A stretch of DNA of 64,000 nucleotides from Steinernema hermaphroditum (GCA_030435675.1 CM059622.1:17112001-17176000), one strand, 5' to 3'; positions 10,803-21,921 are shown, counted from the first letter of the stretch. Numbers and translations: made by a program. The notes: generated from the sequence alone by a model not told the origin.

Positions 10803-11214
10803 AACTCTTTGTAGGAATCGAACTGGCAACCCAAATTTTACTATTGTGGTGAAGCTGTTTTTTAATCTTTTGCGTTTTCCTCTCTCCCTTTCTCCTTATA
10901 GATATCACAACGACAGAACATATTCTATCCTGGTCAATACACATACTTGTCCGTGTAAATACCTTTTGAAAGCTAGGTTCAAATATAGCCAGCTTTGTTG
11001 GCAAAGCGCCAGCTGTTTGTGTGGTCGACCTGGAGTGTCTTGGTTGCCGTTCTCGGGATCCGGGTTCGACACCCATCACAACCATACTTTTTCGGTTTGT
11101 TCCACTTCGCATCCTGAGATGATTAGCAAAAGAGAGGGGAGCTCGAAAGAATGAAAAACAGCTGGACCACAAAGGTGAAATTTGGATTACCAGTTCCAAT
11201 TCCTACAAAGGGTT
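10803..11214. mobile_element. Foldback element containing a tRNA-like box A/box B
   Basis: The left end (10803 onward, AACTCTTTGTAGGAATCG) and the right end (reverse complement from 11214, AACCCTTTGTAGGAATTG) form an inverted repeat extending at least 60 and perhaps 80-90 bases with scattered mismatches. The centre carries, on the plus strand, TGGTCGACCTGGAGTG (box A-like, about 11020) and GGGTTCGACACCC (box B-like, about 11061). There is no open reading frame of note. It starts about 130 bases after the phosphatase stop codon, so it may overlap that gene's 3' end. Confidence 0.6.
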
Positions 11215-11321
11215 TTCTCGGTTATATTTGATGCAAACCGAACACTGAACACCAAGCAACACCAAGTAATATAAAAATGTATAGTTGCGGTGGAAAGAAA
11301 GAAAATCGAAAACTAGAAGAT

Positions 11322-11395
11322 TCCTTGTGGGGGTCGAACCCGGGCCTACAAACTGGCGTTCCAGAGCACTACCCCTCAACCATACAGACACATCG
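11322..11395 (-). repeat. tRNA-like repeat (SINE-type head)
   Basis: On the minus strand the order TGGTTGAGGGGTAGTG (box A-like), CTGGAACGCCAG (hairpin) and GGGTTCGACCCCC (box B-like) matches the internal RNA polymerase III promoter layout of a tRNA. Acceptor and T stems do not pair fully, so this is not a functional tRNA but a tRNA-derived repeat. Confidence 0.45.
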
Positions 11396-11653
11396 CGCAC
11401 TGAAAATTTCGAACTAGTCGCGACTGCTGTTATTTTTCATATTTCACGGACCTGTTCTATGGCCGCGCGTTTTGTGTGCGCTCGTTTTCCTAAGATCTCC
11501 TCTATCCATTACACCATATTTCATTTCAATCTGCAACTGTCACTTGGGGATGTTCCCTTGTTAGTCGTTTGCAGCATTGCTGTGCTGCATTCCTGGGTCT
11601 TATAAGGACATTGTGTGACACACCTGCCCCACAGAACTCATCTGACCACCAAT

Positions 11654-11881
11654 ATGCCCGAAGTCACTTTCACCGCCGCCAGTGGAGTCGCCATCGAAAC
11701 GGACGACTTCAAGACGATACTGCACCGCATCCATAAACTGTATGACAAGCCAATCAGAAGGACCACATTGGATTATAATCTCGGCTATTTCCTTCTAGGG
11801 TTCATGGTTACTCTTCTGGTCGTCGTCTTCCTGCTCAACCTGTGCGGTCTTCTTGTCCTCATCGAAAGTTCAATTCATTGA
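11654..11881 (+). CDS. Small single-pass membrane protein, hypothetical
   Basis: ATG at 11654 (MPEVTFTAASGVAIETDD) gives 75 residues; an in-frame ATG at 11615 would add 13. The first 45 residues are polar and the C-terminal part, from about residue 46, is a strongly hydrophobic helix (LLGFMVTLLVVVFLLNLCGL), followed by a short tail. AATAAA overlaps the stop codon region (about 11880), a plausible poly(A) signal. A tail-anchored or type II topology is possible. No family recognised. Confidence 0.5.
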   Translation: MPEVTFTAASGVAIETDDFKTILHRIHKLYDKPIRRTTLDYNLGYFLLGFMVTLLVVVFLLNLCGLLVLIESSIH

Positions 11882-12049
11882 ATAAATCTAACATTTCTAA
11901 CATCTTTGCCTTTCACACAGCGGGACAAAAACTGTTCGGCGGCTATTTGGTGGCACATCCGTAGAGTCAAAGCCCACTGGTAAGTAACCGGTTAATATTG
12001 CACAACCTTCTTGAACACATCACTTGAGAGTCGTGATAGGTAAATGGGT

Positions 12050-12155
12050 GGAGTGCTTGAAGAAAATCGCGGATCGCGCGCGGACTCGAACTCGAGTGCG
12101 CCAGACGTCGACCGAACGCGTTTGCAATGAGCCATTGGAGCATCGTCATCTCCAT
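12050..12155 (-). repeat. tRNA-like repeat
   Basis: Minus strand shows TGGCTCATTGC (box A-like) followed at the usual distance by AGTTCGAGTCC, a 10 of 11 match to the box B consensus. Flanking stems are poorly paired, so a real tRNA gene is unlikely. It lies about 160 bases upstream of the TBP start codon. Confidence 0.4.
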
Positions 12156-12312
12156 CCAGCGAGCACCCTATGAGTGCAATGCAGCCCCTTTAGACATGTC
12201 TATACGGTCGTTTGTCTATTATGCAAATGTAGACACGAAATGCCTGTCGCAAAGGCCATTTGGGTTAACCGGCAGTCTCCGGCGCAGTCGCTAGTGTTCT
12301 GATCAATCGACA

Positions 12313-13234
12313 ATGTTGGACGTCGCGCATCTGAAGACGGAAATCAAGATCGAACCCTTCAACGCTGCATGCTATGTACGGTTTCCCTCCATTTTCTCGT
12401 CATTTTATCCGTCTCTTTTTGCAGAATCGCCCCGAAGCCCGCGCATCCGTGCAGAAAGTCGACTCCTCTGTTTCATCGTCGTTGTCTTCGAGCGCATCCA
12501 CGCGGACTATCGGGTTTCACCTCGCCACGCCCTCCATTTCAACGTACAACTCGTGGATTCCGCGTCCGGTGCTCCAGAATATCGTTTCTACCGTTAACTT
12601 AGGTGAGCAGTTTACAAGTTAATTTTGCACGTTTCCTATTTGAGTTCACATTAATTTTTGTTGAACTGTTATGTATTCGTTTCTTCTTCTTCAGGAACGC
12701 CTCTGAAACTTCACGAAATCGCCCAGCATGCGCGCAACATCGAGTACAACCCGAGGCGCTTCGGAGCTGCAGTTCTACGGATTCGTTCGCCGCGCACGAC
12801 CGCGCTCCTCTTTGCTTCGGGCAAGATGGTGATTACCGGCGCGAAAACGCAGGAACAGAGCCGCGAAGCTGGTCGAAAATTCGCACGCATCGTGCAGAAG
12901 CTCGGCTTCAAGGCCAAGTTCAACAACTTCAAAGTGCGCCCTCACATTTGAGACATTCTTGAATGGTACATTTCAGGTCCAGAACATCGTTGCTTGTGCA
13001 AATGTCAACTTTATGATTCGGTTGGAAGGCGTGGCCACCATTCATCACCAGTTCTGCACCTACGAACCCGAGCTCTTTCCCGGCATCGTTTACCGAATGG
13101 TCAAGCCACGCGTTGTATTGTTGATCTTCTCGACTGGCAAAGTCGTCATCACCGGAGCGCAGAACGAGGAATCTATCGCCCAAGCCTTCGCACAAATATA
13201 CCCACTTCTTCAAATGTTCATCAAACGGGATTAA
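12313..13234 (+). CDS. tbp-1: TATA-binding protein (divergent TBP)
   Basis: TBP or a close paralogue, 245 residues, binding core promoters as part of TFIID, SL1 and TFIIIB. Exons 12313-12375, 12425-12602, 12695-12933, 12977-13234. The C-terminal about 180 residues are the two-fold saddle: first repeat [11 protein letters not shown] ... [23 protein letters not shown], second repeat [12 protein letters not shown] ... [20 protein letters not shown], then GKVVITGA. The key DNA-contact phenylalanines (ALLF, ELFPG, LLIF) are kept. The N-terminal part is short (about 65 residues), Ser-rich and lacks a poly-Q tract. Substitutions at normally near-invariant positions (for example [14 protein letters not shown] instead of FAAVIMRIREPRTT, and ACANVNF for GSCDVKF) make it more divergent than expected for the only TBP, so a tissue-specific paralogue is possible. 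Confidence 0.9.
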
Positions 13235-13287
13235 TTCTTTTATTGTTGTATATATAGCGACAACTATTTAACAAACGCGAAAACAAA

Positions 13288-15328
13288 TCATCGGAACATG
13301 TGCTGGAAGCAGAGGGTCTTTGTTCGGGGCGTTTGCGAATCATCGATGTGGTTGACGTAGACGGTTTCGCCTCGCACATAGTTGAATTGTGTGACTTTGC
13401 CGATAACAACTTTCGACCAGTCTGGAGCACATCTCAACTGAAAAAGATCAATTGAGCACACAGTTTAGACATTGTTGCAACGCACCGCAATGCCACAACC
13501 CGTCCAACCGATTGTCCCGTCTTCATCGTATTTATAGCACTCGATGCCTTTGATGTCGTCCACTCTAAACCGCCCTCTGCCTTCGACGGTGTCTTCCAGG
13601 TACCGCCCGATTTTACATTGGCCGTCACTAAACAGCACAAAACCAGTTCGATCGGGTAGAAGGACGTAGACGGTTCCCATCGCATCGAAAGTGAGTTTGA
13701 TCTCGTTTGGAGCGAATAGTTCGATGATCGCAGGATCTTGTGTCATCGTAACCTAAATATGACCATATAAACCCTTTAGAGACTGTTGTCATTTACCATG
13801 GTCCCATCGCTATGTCGCCATTCACGAAAGACGCCATTTCCATTACTGTACTTCGTACAGCCGCAAGCCAGTCTCTCGCGATTCAGTGACGGTGACAGTG
13901 GTGTTTCTTGATCCAGAGATCGCGTCGACTCATTCTCATCGGAGCTGGACGGTCTCTCGGCCACTGGCCCTTCCGGTTTCGCTGTCGACGGTTTCTCAGC
14001 CTTTCTAGCAGGCGTAACAGCGGACAATCTTTCACTTGCGACATTTCTCGGCGGTGCAGGACGGCTCAGTGTGGGACAGCTTCGGTTGTTCCTAATGGAA
14101 TCGACCGGTGGCTTCCGTACGCGTTGCTTAAGGATTTCCGCCTGATCCTCTATTGTCTTATTTGCGGCAGACAAGCGCGTTCGCATCTTCGCCAACTCAC
14201 TCTAAAGAATTTGTAAGTATTTTAGTTTGGAAGCCGTGTACTAACACTTAAATCAGCATTGTTCTTAGATAAGTCACTGCATCTCTTCTTATAGCGCTCG
14301 TTTTCATCGCGGAGACGCACCAGCTCTTCACGTTGCTTTGTGCTCATCACCGACAGTTCGCTTATTCTGCGTACTTTCTCGATGTTGCTTAATTTGAGTT
14401 CATCGTTCTGTAAATACAAAAATCACTTTGACTGGAACCATGTCCCGTATGCACCTCTTTCCTCAGGAAATGCGATTGTCCAAAATTTTCTGTAGAAGCT
14501 GTCTTTCGCCGCTGCTCAAATAGCCTCTTTTGTCTTTCGAGTTCGTTCCATTCATCGCGTATTTCCTGCTCCACTCGTGCTTTGTCGCTCTCCAAGTCAT
14601 CGCGCAGTTTCGCAAAGTACTGAATTCAGATTTTTATTATTGCTACGCCACAGTGTAGTACATACGGCTTCGCGCTTCCGGGCTGTCATGACATCAGCGT
14701 GGTCGAGGTTCGCAACCATATCTCTCAGTTGGGCAGCAGTGCGATTAATTTGTCGGATATGACTCAGGTCTGGTTTTTTTGTGACACTAGGAGTCTCCAA
14801 ATCAGTTCCAGCTGGCGATGATACAGTAGCCGGCGAAGCATTTTCTGATGGTACTGAACTAGTCAGGGTGATCGATCTTCCTGATGAAGGAGTTCCGAGC
14901 CTTCCGTACTCCTAGAAATACCAATACAACTGTGATAAAAAATCTATCATCTTACATCATCGCATTCCCGATTCGCCATTTGGTAGATATTTGATTCGCG
15001 GTGATTTAGGTTCGAAACGGTACTCCGTGATGAACTGCGCTCGCGACCTAAACACGCAAGCTTCAATTCAACGCTATCAATACGTTATGTTACACACCCA
15101 CTTCGTGTTCATCCAAATCATCAGCAGTTCCACGACCGCTGTCGGGTGGTACCTCGGGGTAGGTCATAGGGTTTCCGGCTTTCCTCGGTATTTGCGGATA
15201 CTGAATCTAGAAGAAAAAGAGTTCAAACGGTTAGTGGAGCGCAGTTCCAAAACCTTGCCAGAATACTTGCCGGAGAACCCTTCCCCCTTTTTCAGAAATC
15301 GTTTCTTTTCGCGATCTTCACCTTCCAT
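13288..15328 (-). CDS. Centriolar SAS-4/CENPJ-like protein (tentative)
   Basis: About 556 residues over eight exons, 5' to 3' on the minus strand: 15328-15254, 15206-15098, 15047-14956, 14911-14666, 14619-14455, 14407-14246, 14201-13797, 13752-13486, 13437-13288 (the second and third close one split codon). The N-terminus carries FLKKGEGFSGKY, resembling the conserved FLKRGEGL motif of the TCP10/CENPJ family. The middle is coiled coil (DEWNELERQKRLFEQRR, REELVRLRDENERYKKR). The C-terminal 150 residues are beta-rich repeats with turns at NG/DG (KYSNGNGVFREWRHSDGTM, YKYDEDGTIGWTGCG), as in the TCP/G-box domain that scaffolds centrioles. It is shorter than known SAS-4 proteins. It starts about 400 bases downstream of GPN2 on the same strand with TTTGTTTCAG just before the ATG, so it may be the downstream gene of an operon. 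Confidence 0.6.
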
Positions 15329-15736
15329 CAATTCAAATCTGAAACAAATGGTCACCTAAGTCACAGATTCGAGGTAGTAAACAGAGGTGCACGACCAAGA
15401 TGGAACCGACCACTCGGGACAAAAAGACACGCTAGAATGCATTTACTAGCAAAACGTCAAAGTCTAGACTCTCCTTATCGGAGAGCCATAAGTGCAAGCA
15501 GACACAGACAGCAAAGCGGGAATATTTCCGAAATACGATGATGACGACGGTGACATTCCACTGATTTCATGGAACACCTTTCATGCGCTCGATGGTACGC
15601 CTATGGAACGCTTGATAGCGCATACACACGACAATTAGAGACAATGTTCCTTGTACGCGAATGTGTCCTACGTGAACTTTCTATTATCAACTTTCTAGAT
15701 ATATATCTGAAACATCACAGCAACAAACCGGCCCTT

Positions 15737-17076
15737 TCATTTCATAACAATTTCACGAAGATCGGTGGCTTCTACGAGGGCGAAACCATTTGCAGCGTCG
15801 ATTTGCTTCAACAAGCTCACCATGCTTTCTTTGCTGGTCACTTGAAGCGGCAGGAAGTTCACCAAATCGAAGTTCTCGATAACTTCGCATATCTCCTTGT
15901 TTAGACTCTTGTATTTACTAAGAAAGGGATTATCCTAAAATGATGTCATAAATTCATTCATTTGGTAAGAACATACATCCAAACAATCGACCAAATACTG
16001 CAGGTTCGGCACCTCCTCGAAGAAATCAAATCGGAAAGGCAGGTCATCGGATTTCAGCAGATCCACCTTCGAGAGAACATTCACTTGCGGCATTTCAAGG
16101 TTAACCATGACCGACAGCGCAGCGAGGACAACGCCGACGAACTTTCCGGGGTCGCAACAGTAAAGACTGTCGCTGAGGTGCACGGCGCACAGCCGATAGC
16201 CCCACTTCTCGAGGTCGCGGATCACCTTCCATACGGAGTCGTCGCTGTTGTAGAGTTCCAGCTGGCCCGGCATGTCCACAACCACATAGCCTTCTTTCTC
16301 GGACAATCTAAATAAACAAATAAAAATTCTTGAAAGGACTCTCAAAGCTCCTATAGTACTCTCATAAATCTCTCATCGTAAATCTGTTTTCTTCGCCCAA
16401 ATGAGGAACGTGTGGCGTCAACGTCAAGGCTCTTTAGACGACGCAGAAGCTGTTCGATGAAGATTGGAGGGACTGTTTCCATCGCTAGAACGATGACGAG
16501 CCAGAATTTCGATGATATATGATAAGGAGAGCAACGCGTCGAAAGGAGTGAAAACGTTCTAATGCACACCAGAAGATCAAAATTAGAAAACTCATCATGA
16601 AATTCCGACACGACACCTTCTTTGCCGGACAATCTAAACGGAAACTCATAAATCTCTCACCGTAAATCTGTTTTCTTTGCCCAAATGAGGAAAGTGTGCA
16701 AACGTCAAGGCTACAGCAAACATGTAAGACCACCCTAGCATATACACTCGCTTTGTGCTGTCCAGAAAACGACACTTCGACTGAATAACCATGCATACCT
16801 ATTCTTCAACCAATCGGTATTCTTCGCCAACACCCTCATACAGTAGATCAGCGCTCCGTTTGGCCCTAATCCAAGGAGACTCATCGCGTCGTCCAGTGTT
16901 ATCAGCTCGCGGATGTCGATGTCACATTGGAACGGCGGAGTGTCGTTAGCTGGATCGAGATTTACACTGATATGCGGCCGCTTGATCTGTTCGAGGATTT
17001 GGGTAACTCCGCTGCAGTATGTTGACTTTCCGGCGCCCGGGGCGCCAATTACTAACTGGCCGTATTTCATAGGCAT
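15737..17076 (-). CDS. gpn-2: GPN-loop GTPase 2
   Basis: 268-residue GTPase of the GPN/Rio-type family that assists assembly and nuclear import of RNA polymerases. Exons 17076-16799, 16307-15977, 15934-15737. Motifs: P-loop GAPGAGKST, NLDPAND, the family-defining GPN loop in LGPNGALIYCM, DMPGQLELY (G3), and LSKVDLL in the G4 position. The end (TSKESMVSLLKQID then NGFALVEATD) matches the family. TTCCATTCCAG directly before the start fits trans-splicing. The 491-base first intron is unusual: it holds a duplicated copy of its own 3' splice region and a fragment of an MDxVP gene. Confidence 0.93.
16285..16715 (-). repeat. Duplicated intron/exon segment with MDxVP gene fragment in the GPN2 intron
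   Basis: The block around 16287-16430 (end of GPN2 exon 2, its acceptor, then CATAAATCTCTCATCGTAAA and beyond) is repeated at about 16616-16712 with small changes (CTTTGCCGGACAATCTAAA versus CTTTCTCGGACAATCTAAA). Between them, 16430-16610 is a copy of the 5' end plus upstream flank of the MDxVP gene at 4352-5110, including its METVPPIFIEQLL start on the same strand. The intron therefore holds a decoy acceptor and a truncated foreign start. Confidence 0.75.
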
Positions 17077-17349
17077 GATCTGGAATGGAATAGACGTCAA
17101 TTGCTCGATAGAAACAATGATGTCAAAAGAAAACAGTGTTCAGGCAAAAACGCGATTTAAGGTTCGATTTTCAGAGAAACCTGGTAAGAAATGGTGATAT
17201 TTCATATTCAGTATTGCACTGGAATAGAATAAATTTAGGCAAGATAAGGTCAACAAAGAGATAGAAACAGCTGATGCAAAATTCGGTATGAAAGTCGCGA
17301 TTTCTCGCTTGATTTTTTGAAAAACCCGCCAATATTGCCACCAGCATCC

Positions 17350-17662
17350 TCATGGGATGGTTCTCGAAGGCGACCGCACCTCAAGTAGCGCTTCGAACCA
17401 AGCATCAAGGTGGAAAATCTGTTCCCGAAATCATCTGTTTCCCGCAAAACAAGAACAGTACGAAAACCCGCCAAAACTTAGCCAGAAAATTACGAATCGT
17501 GTCTGTGCGTGGCGGGACCATCGCAGACAGATCTCTGATCCTTTGAGCCGTCTCCGTCAGAGAGGATCCTCCCCTTCGGCACCATTCATCTCTCGGGAAG
17601 GTTGCTTGTTGTTGTTTTCCGATGTGAACACTTCCATCCAGCTGTTCTGCCACTCCCTCCAT
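17350..17662 (-). CDS. Small hypothetical protein
   Basis: Two exons joined across a 49-base intron (GTTTTCGTACTG...GGGAACAG): MEGVAEQLDGSVHIGKQQQ, then TIRNFLAKFWRIF|HLDAWFEALLEVRSPSRTI and TGA at 17350. The join restores one frame and a coherent amphipathic C-terminus, which is the reason for calling it. About 87 residues, with no signal peptide. It lies head to tail about 275 bases upstream of GPN2 and back to back with RARS2, so it may share either transcription unit. No family recognised. Confidence 0.45.
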
Positions 17663-18108
17663 CCTGTTTTCACAATTTCTCGTGTTTCCCGCGTCGTCTT
17701 GTGGTCGATACGCCGCTTATTTGTCTCCCTTTCAGTCTCGCATGCCCATTATTGTCTTGTCTAGCGTCTAAGCCTCGCGTTATTCTCAAGCTTACATTCT
17801 TGCAACCCTCTTCCATATGTTCTCGTGATCACCTCCTTTGCAAGTTGCACATGTGCAAAAATCTTGTTTTCCATCATATGCCTTCTCAATTCCCCTTCTC
17901 CTTCAGCATTTCACTTCCAAATCCTATCCCGGTTGCATATTTCCAATGGTTCTTTGTTCTCGTTTCCCATGGATACCCGCTCCCTGGCATTTGCAGTCGT
18001 TTTCCCACTTCCACTTCCGAAGAAAGGCCACTCTACCACTCGCGTCTTTTCCTGCTTATCGCGATTTATCTGCATGATGCTAAATCAAGTAATTTCAGCT
18101 CACCTACG

Positions 18109-19863
18109 ATGAGCACCTACTTATGCCGCTTGCGGCGTTCGCCGAATATCATCCGCGAACTGGCCGGAGAACGTCTGAAGACGCAGCGCCAGAAGGTTGT
18201 CATCGACTTCTCCTCCCCTAACATCGCCAAACCGTTCCATATCGGGAACATGCGCTCCACGTTGATAGGGATGTTCATCCAGCGACTTCACAGGTGAGGT
18301 AAGCATGTTGTACTTGTGTATTCGAGAACTATGTGTCACTTATTATGTGCTCGTTTCGTTGTCTATTACCACCGTTCACTTCACCATCTTATTCGCCTCT
18401 TTTAGAAGCCTCGACCACGAAATCGTTTCTGTGAACCACCTCGGCGACTGGGGCACGCAGTTCGCCTACTTGGCCACAGGATGGCCATCCGCTCGCCCGA
18501 TCACTTCAAAGTGGGACACGATGCCCGATTCGGAGAGAATACGATTGCTGACCAACTGCTACGTCAATTCAAATCACAAAGCAAAAGACAATCCGCAGTA
18601 TCAAGCCGAAGTCCGGGAACTCTTCGCGAGAATGGAGAAGGATTTGAGCGAAAAACGGCAGTCGAAAGAGCTTGAGCTGTGGCAAGAAATTCGAAACGTG
18701 TCATTGAAGTATCTGAACGCGTTTTACACGAGATTCAATGTGAATATGGATCACTTCATCGGCGAATCGGAATATGTGCGTGAAACGAACGTTCTGGTTG
18801 ATCAGCTTCTCGCGCAAGGCATCGTGTACAAAAACAGCGCAGGGCTTTATGTTATGGATGAAAACGGGTCAGGCAAGTATGCTATTTTGAGAAAAAGCGA
18901 TGGATCTACTGTATACCTATCGAGGCACGTTTCCCCATTATATTTTCGAAGAATAACGTTAAGCTTTAGAGAAATCGCATGCATTCTCTACCGCGACAAA
19001 ATGTTCAAGGCGGATTCATACCTGTACGTCGTGGATCGCGCTCAACAAAGGCATTTTGAACAGCTGAAGCAGATTCTGGAACGCATCGGGCGCGAAGATC
19101 TAGCTCAGAAGATTCACCATATCTCCTACGGACGGGTTGTTGGGCTTTCGACGCGTAAGGGCCAAACGGAAGCAGTGGAAGAGATTGTGGCAAAGGGACG
19201 ACAGCTAGCCTTGGATTATGTCGCCCGATCTCCAACCGTTAGAGTCGGTGAACCCAGGGAACGGATGACCGTCGCGGAGAATCTGGCAGTATCGACGATC
19301 ATCGTGAGCGATCTCAAGAGGGCGAAGAAGTCGGAGTATCGCTTCTCTTTCGACAACGCTTTTTCGGAAAATCAGAATAATGCTGTGCTACTCCAGGTAA
19401 GCTGTTTCTAAAGGTGAAGAAGCTTGTCGGCGCTCTGATTCATATGACGCTGGAACAGCTACTCTCGCCCTTGTATTTGCATATCATTGAACTCCCTTCG
19501 TTTCAGGAAAGACACAGTCGCCTGTACTCTATCGAATCTCACAACTCAAATATCCTGTCCTCACTTGAAGCGATCACGACAGATCCCGAAATCGAAGCGA
19601 ATCCAGAAGCACAACGACTCCTACATCAACTACGCGACTTCGAAAGCATTCTAGTGTCCGCGTTTGAAAACAACGAGCCAGCACATTTAACTGTCTACTT
19701 GATGCGCTTGGCGAACATTTCGGGAAGTGCCGCCTCCACTCTGCAAGTGAAGGATCAGCCCGAGAAGCTGGCCGCACAGCGTTTGTTGTTGCTCTCTGCT
19801 ACGAGGCATGTTCTGGCAGAGGGTATGAGATTGTTAGGAATTGATCCGTTGGAGAGAATGTAA
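18109..19863 (+). CDS. rars-2: Mitochondrial arginyl-tRNA synthetase
   Basis: Class I synthetase charging mitochondrial tRNA-Arg. Exons 18109-18293, 18406-18924, 18970-19396, 19507-19863; about 495 residues. Motifs: HIGH box as HIGNMRSTLIG, GDWGTQF, LYVVDRAQQRHF, and a KMSKS-region equivalent (GLSTRKGQ), then the anticodon-binding domain ending RLLGIDPLERM, as in RARS2 orthologues (LLGI.P..RM). Intron 2 begins with GC, not GT (TCGAG|GCACGT...TTTAG|AGAAATC): 45 bases, a multiple of three and stop-free. The protein is about 80 residues shorter at the N-terminus than typical RARS2; the frame is open upstream, so a further 5' exon with the targeting peptide may lie in the pyrimidine-rich 17.66-18.1 kb region. 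Confidence 0.9.
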
Positions 19864-20113
19864 TAGAGATATTTTATGTGATATGCAGGAGGTAGCACCA
19901 AACTACAAGGGAGAGGCGAGCGCTTTGATGTCACGGAGCAGAGAGAGAAGAGACCTAGAGTGTCGACATATACATACTCTAGAGGCATCTCTCTTGGAAG
20001 AAGACATCTCTTTTGATTAGGAGGAAAGCGAGCAATATTCATTCCACCAAATTTTATTCCCCACACTAACGAGTACAAGTTACAATAGGACATCAAACAG
20101 CAAATGCATGGTT

Positions 20114-20823
20114 TTAGTGTTTATTGAAGTACTCCTTACTCTCCTTGACGCCAGGCTTGATGGTGTCCTGGCCAGGCTTCCATCCAGCTGGACAAACTTC
20201 TCCGTGTTTGTCAGTGAACTGGAAAGCCTGGACGAGACGGAGGGTCTCATCAACGGAGCGTCCAACCGGGAGATCATTTATAGTGATCTGACGAAGGATT
20301 CCCTTGGGATCAATGATGAAGAGGCCACTGAAATAGGTCATTATTTTGCAGTCAACTACAGTCGAATCGCCCACTCATGCCCTACAAACTTACTGTAGTA
20401 CTCACCGGAAAGCAATACCCTCATCCTCTTTGAGCACTCCATAATCGGAGCTGATCTTGTGGTTCGTATCGGCGAGGACCGGAATGCTCATCTCACCAAG
20501 ACCGCCATGTTTGCGGGGCTGGCTGATCCAGGCGAAGTGCGAGAACTGCGAGTCTGTGGAGCAGGCGAGTACCTGCACGTCGAGCTTCTTGAACTCTTCA
20601 TTACGGTCGGAGAAGGCGATGATCTCCGTTGGGCACACGAAGGTGCTAAAAGGCGCATGAGCTACATTGACACGTAGCCCGACACTCACAAATCGAGGGG
20701 ATAGAAGAAGAGGACGACGTACTTTCCCTTGTAGTCGCTCAAGGAGACGCTCGTGAAGTCTCCGTCGACGACGGCCTGAGCCGTGAATTCGGGCGCCGGC
20801 TTTCCGATGAACGCCTTCGACAT
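20114..20823 (-). CDS. prdx-2: 2-Cys peroxiredoxin (cytosolic)
   Basis: Thioredoxin-dependent peroxidase, 195 residues. Exons 20823-20690, 20645-20406, 20327-20114. Starts [13 protein letters not shown]; peroxidatic cysteine in DFTFVCPTE, resolving cysteine in GEVCPAGW. The GGLG motif and C-terminal YF (KEYFNKH) of hyperoxidation-sensitive eukaryotic enzymes are both present, suggesting a role in peroxide signalling as well as defence. The intron positions (after DF of DFTFVCP and inside the Arg codon before GLFIIDP) are identical to the paralogue at 25450-26253, so the two arose by duplication. No targeting peptide. The last intron is about 72 bases. Confidence 0.96.
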
Positions 20824-21921
20824 GGTCTGCAGGAGGCAAAGGTTATAAAGGAGCTCCGGAAATCGTAAACAATCAAACCATTCTACGATACATGGGCGGG
20901 CGGCAGGTGACAGAGCCTATGGGACGGTGGGGAATGCGCTAGCTCTCCCTCTGGATATGCTCGCGCACGTGAGAATCTCAACTTCGCCTACGGCGAAATC
21001 GATATCGCCAATTAACGCGCAGGTATGGGGCAGCAACAGGCCAACCTAAGCCCCTCGCTCGCTCAATCAAGCCTAGCGGATGGGCACGCGCTTCCAGTGG
21101 AGGGACCGGCAACTGGAGATGCCGCCATCAGCGTGTTTGTGGAAATGGGGTTTGCCATCGCCGGCTACACATTCAGGGCGCCGACTACAGACTATAAAAT
21201 ACGTTATAGTGGCTCGATATGGCGCAGCAAAAAGATTCATAAACGCTTTCGAAATGGAACCATCAAAGGTCGTAAAGTGTTGTTGGAAGCAAAGGCCACC
21301 GGCGATGCTGCGTGAGAAGGGAGAAAAGGTGAAATGCCATTTCCCCCTTTGGGAACTGAAGGTCAACAGCGCGGGAATGCCGCCGGGAAACTGGTTCTCC
21401 CGCAGAATTTCTGGGAAAACGTGCTGGTGAGAACATAACAACCACAACTCAGTAACAATGTTCCTTTCTCCAAAAGATGCTTTTGTGTACTCGAAAGTTA
21501 GCAGGGAAAGGGAAGGAACATAAAAGACGTCCCTTAGAACAAATGCTTTCCAAATATTAGAGAAAACAAGGCAAACTTTGGGTAAGGAACATTAAACAGA
21601 ACGGTTCCCTTAAGTACCAATTTATTAATTTTTGAAGCTGAGAGCGAGTATCCGAAGCATTTAGTTTCGTTGTTGTGCAAAAGCATTTCAGTTAGCACTC
21701 CAATTCCTTTAGAATAGAAAGGCAGAAAATCACAAAAGCTATCGATTTATGAACCCGAAAGTGCACTGAACTGATCGGATCTGTCAGGAGGTACGGTAGG
21801 ATCCATAGAAAGAGGTTTATGAAAACTATACAAATCGTGTACTACACGCATCACACAGACTATATACCGGCCAGAACCTAAGCGTTCTATTATGTCGTTG
21901 GATTATGGTTGGCTCCCTTCC
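20824..21921. other. Intergenic region between peroxiredoxin and PYCR
   Basis: About 1.1 kb upstream of the minus-strand peroxiredoxin and downstream of PYCR. I see no convincing gene; open frames near 21025-21450 on both strands overlap one another and are not protein-like. ACTATAAAATACG near 21190 is TATA-like on the plus strand but has no gene after it. Confidence 0.4.

Noticed and set aside
11016..11090. Functional tRNA gene
   Set aside because: Box A and box B are present but acceptor, anticodon and T stems do not pair; the same holds for the other tRNA-like sites.
14970..15060. tRNA-like sequence with GGTTCGAAAC
   Set aside because: It lies inside an in-frame exon of the SAS-4-like gene and lacks a proper box A; chance match.
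17602..18297. Open frame running into RARS2 from upstream
   Set aside because: The part before 18109 is Phe/Pro/Ser/Leu-rich translation of a pyrimidine-rich promoter or intron-like region; only the part from 18109 aligns with arginyl-tRNA synthetases. A small upstream exon remains possible.
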